Part shown: in pieces, positions 29,201 through 36,343 of the stretch
Numbering within the stretch: the first letter of the stretch is position 1
Layout: each line of letters starts with the position of its first letter
From: JAQBQH01 sp035607415
GTDB taxonomy: Bacteria > Myxococcota_A > Polyangia > Palsa-1104
Length of the DNA stretch: 64,000 nucleotides
Assembly: GCA_035607415.1 (NCBI GenBank)
Contig: DATNAQ010000044.1
Location: forward strand, 124,001 to 188,000
Direction: 5' to 3'
Position numbers and translations under genes: made by a program
Notes under the pieces: generated by a model
What the model was told of the DNA's origin: nothing
Databases searched by the model: none
The model's input: only the letters and a program-made list of their open reading frames with translations

Positions 29201-29681
29201 GGCCACCGACAACGGCTCGGGCACCGGCTCGGGCTGGATCTTCGTCGCCAACTCGGCGACAGGCAGCAACTACACCATCACCGGCTACAAGCTCGACGAC
29301 ATCCTGGCCAACGTCAGCCCGTCGACGTTCGCCAACGACACCGTCGCGCCCTTCGTCACCATCACGACGACCTTCCGGCCCGACGGCATCGCCGTCGACC
29401 CGGCCAACCACGTCCTCTACGCAACGGCGGCGACCAACGCCGGTCGCATCATGACCTACTCGACGCAGACCGGCGCGGCGATCTCGACCTTCCAGGGCAA
29501 GACGCTGCAGACGCCGCTCGGCGTCGCCTACGTCGGCGGCACCGTCTACGTCGTCGACAACGCCACCGGCGCCATCCTCGCCTATCCGGGCGGCTCGAGC
29601 GGCGGCCCGCTCGACGCGCTCATCAACATCGTGGTCCCGAGCCTGAAGAACAACGCGGCCGGGCTGGTCATCTGCAACTGA
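26256..29681 (+). CDS. Cys-rich ETDVDCGG-repeat lipoprotein with C-terminal propeller-like domain
   Basis: 1141 residues. Lipobox FAAAGC (Cys19). From about residue 75 to 590 there are ten tandem units of roughly 45-52 residues of the form CxDGxxDGxETDVDCGGxxCxxCxxGxxC...DCxSxxCxxxxxxC, rich in Cys and Asp, so probably disulfide-bonded and possibly calcium-binding. Single and repeated copies of this motif occur in surface proteins of Myxococcota and Bacteroidota; no function is known. A further Cys-rich stretch, a fibronectin-III-like domain (VSAKLDGSDVAVSWTAPASG, near 730) and NHL-like strands up to the C-terminus follow. It is coupled to the upstream TPR gene and stands 25 bp before the 851-residue secreted protein. 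Confidence 0.85.
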   Translation: MRALLVAASLAVTFAAAGCINVEPLDGVYHCSLDGECPTGYFCDQPSQTCWKRGHEPNAVPPDMAGDDMTATDSPECHDGVQNGSETDVDCGGTCAPCSTGQGCALPEDCTSMLCSTVTGKCVGTRCEDGLKDGVETDVDCGGGVCQSCADGKGCKQGSDCNSNICNASSGICAGTLCMDGLKDGTETDVDCGGASCPHCLGGKSCDGDGDCLSGVCSPASHTCAASKCENGVKDPGETDVDCGGTMCPGCGLTKACQSGADCASHFCNAVSLGCVASQCLDGAKNGTETDVDCGGSCGNNCKVGQSCKGSADCASGTCGSGNTCVATQCEDGSKDGAETDKDCGGGTCPGCALGQGCLDGSRDCKSMFCNQQSKLCVADQCHDGAVDGSETDVDCGGPTCAHCNVNQGCKSGGDCTSTFCNKDTLKCVGDQCHDGFKDNGETDVDCGGGATTGCGTCDLGKGCGNANANCTSMVCNFVTGLCVSTACADGRVDGAESDVDCGGGTCMACDAGKICKQNGDCGSAACDFGPSPHKCVTDQCADHHLDGNETDVDCGGGTCMTCALGKSCGASSDCMSGYCDPSSHKCACGGVGQACCGGAQCTQVADLCTGAISCSSANICVQASPVTCPPATDDCHAAGSCSPSSGMCSAQTPLNGTTCNRAANDQCWVANTSTCSSGTCSGGTHVADRCNGNNVETCNNNAWSTKQSCSSGCTNGVCNVPVPTVSAKLDGSDVAVSWTAPASGITCTLLRSDNGGAYAQPAAVVTPCPATAPTPCNAYDRFLSRGSYTYELSCKDASGASASTPPTAALSPGVEICAGDWSTAVEVHTAFPDSVHDKLERKISTAASLSSTIGVAFAPGSGTNCAPNDHSCGTVFVASYDNDKVMAFDRRANDGDAASSGPEPPSASLRTLSIALSGSGVTKYQPMGVATVGSTVVVAMNAAPGFVAGYPTGFSNATASPLWYLRGTATSHAKLVQPIAVATDNGSGTGSGWIFVANSATGSNYTITGYKLDDILANVSPSTFANDTVAPFVTITTTFRPDGIAVDPANHVLYATAATNAGRIMTYSTQTGAAISTFQGKTLQTPLGVAYVGGTVYVVDNATGAILAYPGGSSGGPLDALINIVVPSLKNNAAGLVICN
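26480..28020 (+). repeat. Ten tandem Cys/Asp-rich coding repeats
   Basis: The repeat array inside the Cys-rich lipoprotein gene. The unit is about 140-155 bp, conserved at the codons for E-T-D-V-D-C-G-G, with variants AETDKDCGG (unit 6) and AESDVDCGG (unit 9). Variation between units suggests old duplications with drift rather than recent expansion. Confidence 0.85.
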
Positions 29682-29706
29682 ACGCACGTCTGCCAAAGGA
29701 GCTTCG

Positions 29707-32262
29707 ATGAGGTCAGTGGGGATTCGGAAACGAAGTTGGTTCAAGACCGCAGGGGTGGTTGCGTTCTGCGCGCAGATCCTCGGTGGCGCCGGCCTGGCGC
29801 ACGCCGTCGACAACGCGTGCTTCCCCATGCCGACCTTCGCCGATCAGGGCGATCCGCCGTTCGACAAGATCGATTTCGTGAGCCAGGCGCACTGGACCGG
29901 CAGCTCGGGCTACGGCTGGAACGCCGGCGGCCTCTCGGAGCAGTCGTACCAGGCCGCGATCGGCACCAACCAGGACTATCCGATCGTCGCCTATCCCGAC
30001 ATCACCGCCAAGCAGCTCGTGCTCTCGTTCGATCAGAACGTGGCGCAGTCGCACGTCAACAACTTCGAAGGCATGCGCATCGGCTTCACCTACGACTACA
30101 ACGACAGCCATCACGGCACCGAGCACGTCAGCCAGATCATCGTGCTCACGTTCAACTCCAGCAACCACGGCGCCTGGACCAACACGCCGGCGCCCTGCTC
30201 GTCGTCGAGCGCGACCACGGTGACGACGCCGTGCGCGAACGATCCGGCCAAGGACCCGGGGAGCTGGTCGAACCTCAAGCCGACCAACGTGCAGCTCCTG
30301 CAGCAGATCGACTACACCGACGGCACTGCGACGGTGGGCCCGCAGCCGTGGCCGCTGCCGTCGACGGGCGATCCGACCGCGTGGGTGCGCGAGCATACGC
30401 GCCTGTGGATCGTCACCGACTCGACGGACAGCACCAAGTTCACCTGGCGCATGCAGACGGCGCTCGCGCTGCGCAACAAGAACGGCGCCGCCAACAGCCC
30501 CGATCCGACGGCGGCGTGGGCCTCGCCCGGCGTCTTCATGGACGACAACGTGTTCCAGACCAGCGCGAGCACGAAGGTCAAGCCGCCCTTCTGGCTCGAC
30601 GTCATGGCGACCCCCGGCGACATCACCGACGCCATCAACCTGCACTACCCCGACTGGAGCGATGACACCGCCGTCGGGCGCGACCCGACCAAGTTCAGCG
30701 TGCCGTCGACGCAGTTCTGGGGCACCGGCGAGATGGGCTCGCCGCGCGATCCGGGCGGCATCACGTCGGGCGACCTGTCGTGCAGCGGCACCGGCCTCAT
30801 CATCGAGACCACCGTCGGTGACAACGTGATCTGGCATTCGAACATCTGGAACGAGAAGGCGGGCACGAACAGCGCCGGCCTGTTCGATGACGGCGGCAAG
30901 CTGTACATGCTCAAGAACAACGCCGCGGCGCTCAACCAGATCGCCGTGCAGATCAAGAACACCTCCTCGACGGCGGTCGACCCGACGAAGGTCAAGGCGC
31001 AGTTCCTGGTCGCGCCCTACGGCTCGCAGGCGATCAAGACGGTGTGGGCGCCGCTCAACGTCGGCGGCAACGACTTCACCTGCAGCGGCAGCAGCACCAC
31101 CGGCAACAGCTCGTGCACGCCGTCGCCGGTCGGGACCAACCAACTCATCGACTCGCAGCCGGTCTCGGGCACCGCGGCGAGCATCGGGCAGAACGGCACC
31201 TTCACGCTCGAGCAGAAGGGCGGCTGGACGCCGTCGGCCGACTACATCTGCGCGACGCAGTCGACCGACGCGCCGAGCTACAGCTGGTACTACGAGGGCA
31301 ACACCGGCACCAACCAGCTGTGCCACACCGCCGTCTACACGCCCAACGATCGCCTCGGCAACAACCAGGCGGCGGCGGGCCTGCCCGCGCACGCCTGCAT
31401 GCAGGTGCAGCTGAGCGCCACCGGCGTGCAGCTCGCGACGAAGTCGGCGTTCCGGAACATGCACCAGGGGACCGCGTCGCTGCACCGCGAGACCGCCAGC
31501 ATCGACACGCGCGGCCTCACCAAGATCAAGAACCAGGCCTACCACGACATCTATTTGTACGTGGAGAAGAAGAACATGCCGTACCGCGTGGACGCGGGCT
31601 ACTCGCCGCGCACGTACAACCAGGCGATGCAGATCTACAACCGCGCCAACGGCGGCTGCGACGGCGAGATCTGCAAAGGCGGCGGCGGCGGGTTCGATCC
31701 GAGCGTGCCGGCGCCGTCGGAGGACTACTTCGCCAAGGTGATGCCGACCATGGTCGTCCACGCCTACGCCGACACCGGCCAGTACTCCATCGTCGGTGGG
31801 CAGAAGGTGCCGGTCCTGACGCGGATGACGTCGTTCGGGCAGTTCATCTCGCACGACTCGTCGACCGAGGGTCCGGTGTACGGCTGGGATGCGAACCTCG
31901 AGCCGCTGGCCGGCACGCAGTTCCAGAAGATCGGCGTCGACACGTACAAGATCCGCATCCCCAACGACGGCGCGGGCCAGGTCGTCACGCACGTCGAGCC
32001 GCTGCCGATCAAGCGGCCGGTCTGCTCGGGGACGGTCAACATGAACATCGTGCAGCTGTTGACCGCGATCGCGCCGCTCGTGCAGGTGTCGCCGGAGTCC
32101 GCGGGCGAGATCAACGGGCTCATCGACAGCCTCCAGATCCAGTGCGTGGACCTGCAGTACGTGCTGAACAAGATCGTCGCGCTCGATTGGGGCGTGTGGA
32201 GCTCGTGGGTGAAGTTCCTCGTGCAGCAGGTCGGGGCGGCCAGCGGCTGCAAGTGCAACTGA
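29707..32262 (+). CDS. Large secreted protein of unknown function
   Basis: 851 residues that I do not recognise. A clear signal peptide (residues 1-32, positively charged start, cleavage after AHA) has no lipobox, so the protein is exported and soluble or surface bound. The mature part is rich in aromatic residues, Asn, Ser and Thr (YGWNAGGLSEQSYQAA, GFTYDYNDSHHGTEH), with two DPT segments and a Gly-rich stretch KGGGGGFDPSVP near 660. About 14 Cys residues are scattered and the last residues are SGCKCN, suggesting disulfides. AAAGGAG ribosome binding site upstream, a strong terminator downstream. Third gene of the TPR/Cys-rich-lipoprotein cluster, so possibly a client of that surface complex. 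Confidence 0.75.
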   Translation: MRSVGIRKRSWFKTAGVVAFCAQILGGAGLAHAVDNACFPMPTFADQGDPPFDKIDFVSQAHWTGSSGYGWNAGGLSEQSYQAAIGTNQDYPIVAYPDITAKQLVLSFDQNVAQSHVNNFEGMRIGFTYDYNDSHHGTEHVSQIIVLTFNSSNHGAWTNTPAPCSSSSATTVTTPCANDPAKDPGSWSNLKPTNVQLLQQIDYTDGTATVGPQPWPLPSTGDPTAWVREHTRLWIVTDSTDSTKFTWRMQTALALRNKNGAANSPDPTAAWASPGVFMDDNVFQTSASTKVKPPFWLDVMATPGDITDAINLHYPDWSDDTAVGRDPTKFSVPSTQFWGTGEMGSPRDPGGITSGDLSCSGTGLIIETTVGDNVIWHSNIWNEKAGTNSAGLFDDGGKLYMLKNNAAALNQIAVQIKNTSSTAVDPTKVKAQFLVAPYGSQAIKTVWAPLNVGGNDFTCSGSSTTGNSSCTPSPVGTNQLIDSQPVSGTAASIGQNGTFTLEQKGGWTPSADYICATQSTDAPSYSWYYEGNTGTNQLCHTAVYTPNDRLGNNQAAAGLPAHACMQVQLSATGVQLATKSAFRNMHQGTASLHRETASIDTRGLTKIKNQAYHDIYLYVEKKNMPYRVDAGYSPRTYNQAMQIYNRANGGCDGEICKGGGGGFDPSVPAPSEDYFAKVMPTMVVHAYADTGQYSIVGGQKVPVLTRMTSFGQFISHDSSTEGPVYGWDANLEPLAGTQFQKIGVDTYKIRIPNDGAGQVVTHVEPLPIKRPVCSGTVNMNIVQLLTAIAPLVQVSPESAGEINGLIDSLQIQCVDLQYVLNKIVALDWGVWSSWVKFLVQQVGAASGCKCN

Positions 32263-32288
32263 GCTGAGCCGGTAGCGTAGTCATGCGA

Positions 32289-32329
32289 GCCGCCATCCGT
32301 GCCGTCGAGGCCGGATGGCGGCTTTTTTT
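32289..32329 (+). terminator. Rho-independent terminator
   Basis: Perfect 11-bp stem GCCGCCATCCG / CGGATGGCGGC (32289-32299 with 32312-32322), 12-nt loop, then seven T residues (32323-32329). It ends the 25.4-32.3 kb transcript and lies just before the second NHL lipoprotein gene. Confidence 0.92.
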
Positions 32330-32359
32330 CGTGAGATGATGTGTTTCGTCAGAGGCGTC

Positions 32360-35300
32360 ATGATTCGTTCGATCGGATGGATCGTCGCGATCGCGCTCGC
32401 GGCGGGTTGCTCGTCGCCGCCCGGTAGCTCGCCACGCGACGACATGGGCGGCGACGGCGGCGTGGGCGCGCTCACGATCGCGCCGACGACGGCGAGCCTC
32501 GGCTTCGGCCAGACGCAGACGTTCACTGCGAACAAGCCCGTGACGTGGAACGTCGTCGAAACCGGCGGGGGACAGATCGACGGCGGCGGCACCTATACCG
32601 CGCCCTCCACGCCCGGAACCTTTCACGTGCACGCCGCGACGTCGGATGCGCCGGTGCAAGAGGCGACCGCGACCGTGACCGTCGCCGATCGCGCGCTCGC
32701 GCTCGTCGCCGGCAGCTTCGGCGGGAACGGCACCGCCGACGGCACCGCGGCGGCCGCGCGCTTCTGGATCGTGCGCGGCATGGCGTACGACGGCGCGCGC
32801 TACGTCTACCTGACCGACGCGACCGTCGTGCGCAGGCTCGACCTGCAGACCAACGAGGTCACGACGATCGCCGGGGCCGGCCTGTATGACGCGGGCGATG
32901 CCGACGGCGTCGGAGCGGCGGCGCGCTTCAGCTTCCCGTGGGGCCTCGCGCTCGACGGCGCCGGCGGCCTCTACGTCGCCGACGAAAACGCGCACACCAT
33001 CCGCAAGATCGATCTGGCGACGAGGACGGTCACGACCGTGGCCGGCGCGGCCGGCGCGGCCGGCTTCATGAACGCGATGGGCACGGCGGCGCGCTTCCGC
33101 AATCCGACGGGGCTGGCCTTCGACGCGGCGGGGCAACGGCTCTTCATCAGCGACGCCAACAACGGCTGCGTGCGCCAGTACGACGTCAAGACGACGATGG
33201 TGACGACGGTGTCGTCGACGCTGACCCAGCCCGACGGGCTCGCGTGGGACGGAAGCGGCACCCTCTACGTCGCCGACGCCGGGCCGCGGCAGGTGTTCAC
33301 CATCGACGTCGACGCCAAGGCGACGAACGTCCTCGCCGGCGCCGGCCGCGGATTCCGCGATGGCCCACTGGCAACGGCGCACTTCGACTCGATCGGCCCG
33401 GTCGCGCTCGTCGGCGGCGCCGTCTACGTCGGCGACACGATGGGTGTGCGCAAGATCGATCTCGCGGGGCACACCGTGACGACCTTGCCGGTACGCGGCG
33501 GCACGGCGCGCACGATGAGCAGCCTCGTCGGCGACGCGCAAGGCAAGCTGCTCGTCGCCCTCGAGAGCGACAGCGCGATCGTGCGACTCGATCCGACGGC
33601 GGGGACGACGAGCGCCGTCGCTGGGCCCGACGCGGTGGGCATCGGCGACCTCGACGGCACCGGTGCGGCCGCGCGCTTCTTCGATCCGACCGACCTCCTC
33701 GCGGCGGACGGAACCATCTATGTCAGCGACGCGAACAACAGCGAAGTGCGCGCCCTCGATCTCGGCTCGGCGTCGGTGACGACGCTCGTCGGCACCGCGT
33801 ATCGGCTCGGCGACGCCGACGGCAACGCGACGGTCGCGCGCACGAACTACCCGCTGTCGATCGCGTCGGATCACGCCGGGAGCTTCTACATCGTCGAGCC
33901 CGACGCCAACGTCGTGCGCAAGTGGGACGGTACGACGTTGACGACGATCGCCGGCCGCTACGGCTTCCCCGGTGTCGACGACGGCATCGGTGCCGCCGCG
34001 CGCTTCGAGGAGCCGACCGCCTCCTGCGTCGACGGGGGCGTGCTCTACGTGGTCGAGCAGCTCGACGCCACGGTCCGCAAGATCACGCTCGCCACCGGTG
34101 CCGTCGAGACCCTGGCCGGGCTCGGCGAGGAGCCGGGACGCATGGACGGCGTCGGCACGGCCGCCCGTTTCAGCACGCCGATGGGCATCGCCTGCGACGG
34201 CGCCGGCCACGTCTACGTCGCCGATCAGGGCAACTTCGCCATCCGGCGCATCGACGTCGCCAGCGGCACCGTCGACACCGTGGCCGGCGCGCTCGGCGCC
34301 AGCGGCTACGTCGACATGCCCGGCACCGCCGCCCGCTTCGACTCGCCCGGCGAGATGGCCTACGCGAACGGCTTCCTCTACGTCGTCGACAACGGCTACT
34401 CGAGCCTGCACGTGCGCAAGATTCAGGTCGGCGCGCCGTGGAGCGTGTCGACCATCGCCACCAGCACCCTGCCGCAGCAGCAATTCTACGGCGTCGCCGT
34501 CGACGGCGGGGGCAACGTCTACGTCTCGAACCGTCGCTTCGATCAGGCGATCATCTACAAGGTCGCGTCCGATGGCACGCTGGCGCCGTTCGCCGGCTCG
34601 GCGGGCAGCGCCATGATCGTCGACGGCGTCGGAGCCGCGGCCAACTTCAACGACCCGACCGGCATGACCTTCGACGGCACCGCGCTGTGGGTCGCCGAGG
34701 ATCACGGCTGGGTGGCTCGGCGCATCGACGTCGCGACGGCGACGGTGACGACGCCGTTCGGCCAGGGCGGCAACTCGCCGCAGGTCGAAGGGACGGGGCG
34801 CAACGCCTTCCTCGATCGACCGGGCGGGCTCGCGCTCGCCGCCGGCGCGCTCTTCGTCGCCGACGAGACGGCGCTCGCTCGGGTGACCTTGCCGGCGGCG
34901 CAGCTCTCGATCGCCGCCGGCGCGATCGGCTACGGCGGCGGCATGGACGGCGTTGGAACGGCGGCGCGGCTCAACGCCGCCGGCATGGTCTCCGACGGCG
35001 CGGGAACGATCTACTTCACCGGCACCAACAGCGTGCGCCGCTACGACCTCATGACCGGCATGGTCGACACCATCGCCGGCGTCGAAGGCACGCCCGGCAG
35101 CGCCGACGGCGTCAAGGACGCCGCGCGCTTCAACTCGCCGAAGGGCATCGCGCTCGACGGCGCGGGCAACGCCTACGTCACCGATTACGTGAACGACACG
35201 GTGCGCAAGGTGGTGATCGCGACCGGCGAGGTGACGACGCTCGCCGGAGCCGCGGGCATGTTCGGCGGCGCCGACGGCATCGGCGATGCCGCGCGCTTCG

Positions 35301-35545
35301 ACGAGCCCATGGGCATCGTCTACGACGGCCAGGGCGACCTGTACGTCGCCGATTCGATGAACGGCGCGGTCCGGCGCATCGAGATCGCCACGCGCGCCGT
35401 CAGCACCTTCGTCGGCGTGCTCGGCGAAAAGGGCCTGCAGCCGGGCGCGCTGCCCGCGCATCTGAATACGCCGCGCGGCCTGGCGCTCCTGCCCGACGGC
35501 GGCCTCGTCATCACCGACGAGCAGGCCGTGCTCGTCGTCCACTAG
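32360..35545 (+). CDS. Giant NHL-repeat beta-propeller lipoprotein (B)
   Basis: 1061 residues from ATG 32360 (MIRSIGWIVAIALAAGC, Cys17), chosen over in-frame starts inside the terminator because of the signal peptide and the AGAGG site at 32351. Linker PRDDMGGDGG, Ig-like BIG2 domain (LTIAPTTASLGFGQTQTFTA to TAPSTPGTFHVHAA), then NHL units of the form ARFxxPxGIAxDGAGxxYVADxxNxxIRxIDxxxxxVxTVAG to the C-terminus. It is a paralogue of the lipoprotein at 21970-25188: same domain order, length and final residues. Predicted surface-exposed binding propeller; ligand unknown. Confidence 0.87.
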   Translation: MIRSIGWIVAIALAAGCSSPPGSSPRDDMGGDGGVGALTIAPTTASLGFGQTQTFTANKPVTWNVVETGGGQIDGGGTYTAPSTPGTFHVHAATSDAPVQEATATVTVADRALALVAGSFGGNGTADGTAAAARFWIVRGMAYDGARYVYLTDATVVRRLDLQTNEVTTIAGAGLYDAGDADGVGAAARFSFPWGLALDGAGGLYVADENAHTIRKIDLATRTVTTVAGAAGAAGFMNAMGTAARFRNPTGLAFDAAGQRLFISDANNGCVRQYDVKTTMVTTVSSTLTQPDGLAWDGSGTLYVADAGPRQVFTIDVDAKATNVLAGAGRGFRDGPLATAHFDSIGPVALVGGAVYVGDTMGVRKIDLAGHTVTTLPVRGGTARTMSSLVGDAQGKLLVALESDSAIVRLDPTAGTTSAVAGPDAVGIGDLDGTGAAARFFDPTDLLAADGTIYVSDANNSEVRALDLGSASVTTLVGTAYRLGDADGNATVARTNYPLSIASDHAGSFYIVEPDANVVRKWDGTTLTTIAGRYGFPGVDDGIGAAARFEEPTASCVDGGVLYVVEQLDATVRKITLATGAVETLAGLGEEPGRMDGVGTAARFSTPMGIACDGAGHVYVADQGNFAIRRIDVASGTVDTVAGALGASGYVDMPGTAARFDSPGEMAYANGFLYVVDNGYSSLHVRKIQVGAPWSVSTIATSTLPQQQFYGVAVDGGGNVYVSNRRFDQAIIYKVASDGTLAPFAGSAGSAMIVDGVGAAANFNDPTGMTFDGTALWVAEDHGWVARRIDVATATVTTPFGQGGNSPQVEGTGRNAFLDRPGGLALAAGALFVADETALARVTLPAAQLSIAAGAIGYGGGMDGVGTAARLNAAGMVSDGAGTIYFTGTNSVRRYDLMTGMVDTIAGVEGTPGSADGVKDAARFNSPKGIALDGAGNAYVTDYVNDTVRKVVIATGEVTTLAGAAGMFGGADGIGDAARFDEPMGIVYDGQGDLYVADSMNGAVRRIEIATRAVSTFVGVLGEKGLQPGALPAHLNTPRGLALLPDGGLVITDEQAVLVVH

Positions 35546-35583
35546 GTTGACGGCGCCGCCGCGAGCGGTCCACCATCGAGGCG

Positions 35584-35865
35584 ATGGCACCCGCACGTTG
35601 CCCCCGCTGCGGCAGCCCGCTGGCCGACACCGCGTCGTCCTGCGCCGGCTGCGCGCGTCCGGTCACGCTCGACCTGACGGCGCGCGTGCCCAAGAAGGCC
35701 AAGCGGCCGGGGCGCAAGCTGTTCCTGCGCGACGCCGTGCTCATGCTCGGCGGCGCCGGCGGCATCGCGGCCGCCAGCGTGTCGGACAACTATTGGGTGG
35801 CCGGCGGCGTCGTCGCAGCAGCCGCGGTCATTGCCATCGCCATCCACTACATCGCGAAGGAATAG
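35584..35865 (+). CDS. Zinc-ribbon membrane protein
   Basis: 93 residues: N-terminal zinc ribbon CPRCGSPLADTASSCAGC (residues 6-23), basic linker KKAKRPGRK, then two hydrophobic helices (AVLMLGGAGGIAAAS and WVAGGVVAAAAVIAIAIHYIA). Small zinc-ribbon membrane proteins of this kind are common and uncharacterised; the ribbon probably faces the cytoplasm. The gene starts at ATG 35584, 38 bp after lipoprotein B, and may be on the same transcript or have its own promoter. Confidence 0.7.
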   Translation: MAPARCPRCGSPLADTASSCAGCARPVTLDLTARVPKKAKRPGRKLFLRDAVLMLGGAGGIAAASVSDNYWVAGGVVAAAAVIAIAIHYIAKE

Positions 35866-35906
35866 ATCGCGCCCGCGGACGCGTTACCTTTGAGTCAGGA
35901 GGAGCC

Positions 35907-36212
35907 ATGGATCCGACCACCGAGCCGCCCAAGCACGCCGACAAGGGACCGTTCGAGGAGCTGAAGGTCACCGGCGAGAACCTGCTCAAGACCGTGCGCG
36001 AGCTCATCCACGAGGGCAACGTGCGGCGCATCAGCATCCGCAACGAGCAGGGCCACACGCTGCTCGAGATCCCGCTCGCCTTCGGGCTCGTCGGCGCGCT
36101 GTTCGCGCCGGTGTGGGCCGCCGTCGGCGCCATGGCCGCGATGGCCACGGGGTTCAGCATCATCGTCGAGCGCAAGACGCCGAACGACACGCAGCCTCCG
36201 CCCGCCGCCTAG
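35907..36212 (+). CDS. DUF4342 domain protein
   Basis: 101 residues with the DUF4342 signature: EELKVTGENLLKTVRELIHEGNVRRISIRNEQGHTLLEIPLAFGLVGALFAPVWAAVGAMAAM. The domain pairs a short helical region with a glycine/alanine-rich membrane segment; function unknown. AGGAGG (about 35898-35903) precedes the ATG at the right distance. The TAG stop is also the boundary of a partial repeat related to the MITE-like element at 47 kb. Confidence 0.82.
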   Translation: MDPTTEPPKHADKGPFEELKVTGENLLKTVRELIHEGNVRRISIRNEQGHTLLEIPLAFGLVGALFAPVWAAVGAMAAMATGFSIIVERKTPNDTQPPPAA

Positions 36213-36268
36213 CGCGCGCGGCGCCGCATCGCCCTCGGTGCACGCGAATTTCCGACACGGGACACCAG
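36209..36268 (-). mobile_element. Partial copy of the 47-kb MITE-like element
   Basis: The reverse complement of these 60 bp matches 47035-47094 with about six mismatches. It includes one terminal inverted repeat (36244-36268; it reads GACACC outward, versus GACACT in the intact copy) and the adjoining 35 bp, which also encode the same short peptide SEIRVHRGRC on the minus strand. The other end and the centre are missing. It abuts the TAG stop of the DUF4342 gene. Confidence 0.75.
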
Positions 36269-36270
36269 AC

Positions 36271-36298
36271 CTGACGCGCGCGTAGTCGCGCGGTACAA
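36271..36298 (+). promoter_or_regulatory. Promoter of the TMTC-like gene
   Basis: A -10-like TACAAT (36293-36298) with CTGACG at 36271-36276 (16-bp spacer, 4 of 6 matches to -35). Transcription would start near 36305, upstream of the GTG at 36344. Confidence 0.4.
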
Positions 36299-36343
36299 TC
36301 GCCGCGCCTGTCCGCGCGCGCGTTCATAGCCGCCGTCGCCCTG

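Noticed and set aside
32120..35596. 1158-residue minus-strand ORF opposite NHL lipoprotein B
   Set aside because: Antisense shadow of the repeats; it would cross the terminator and the neighbouring gene end.
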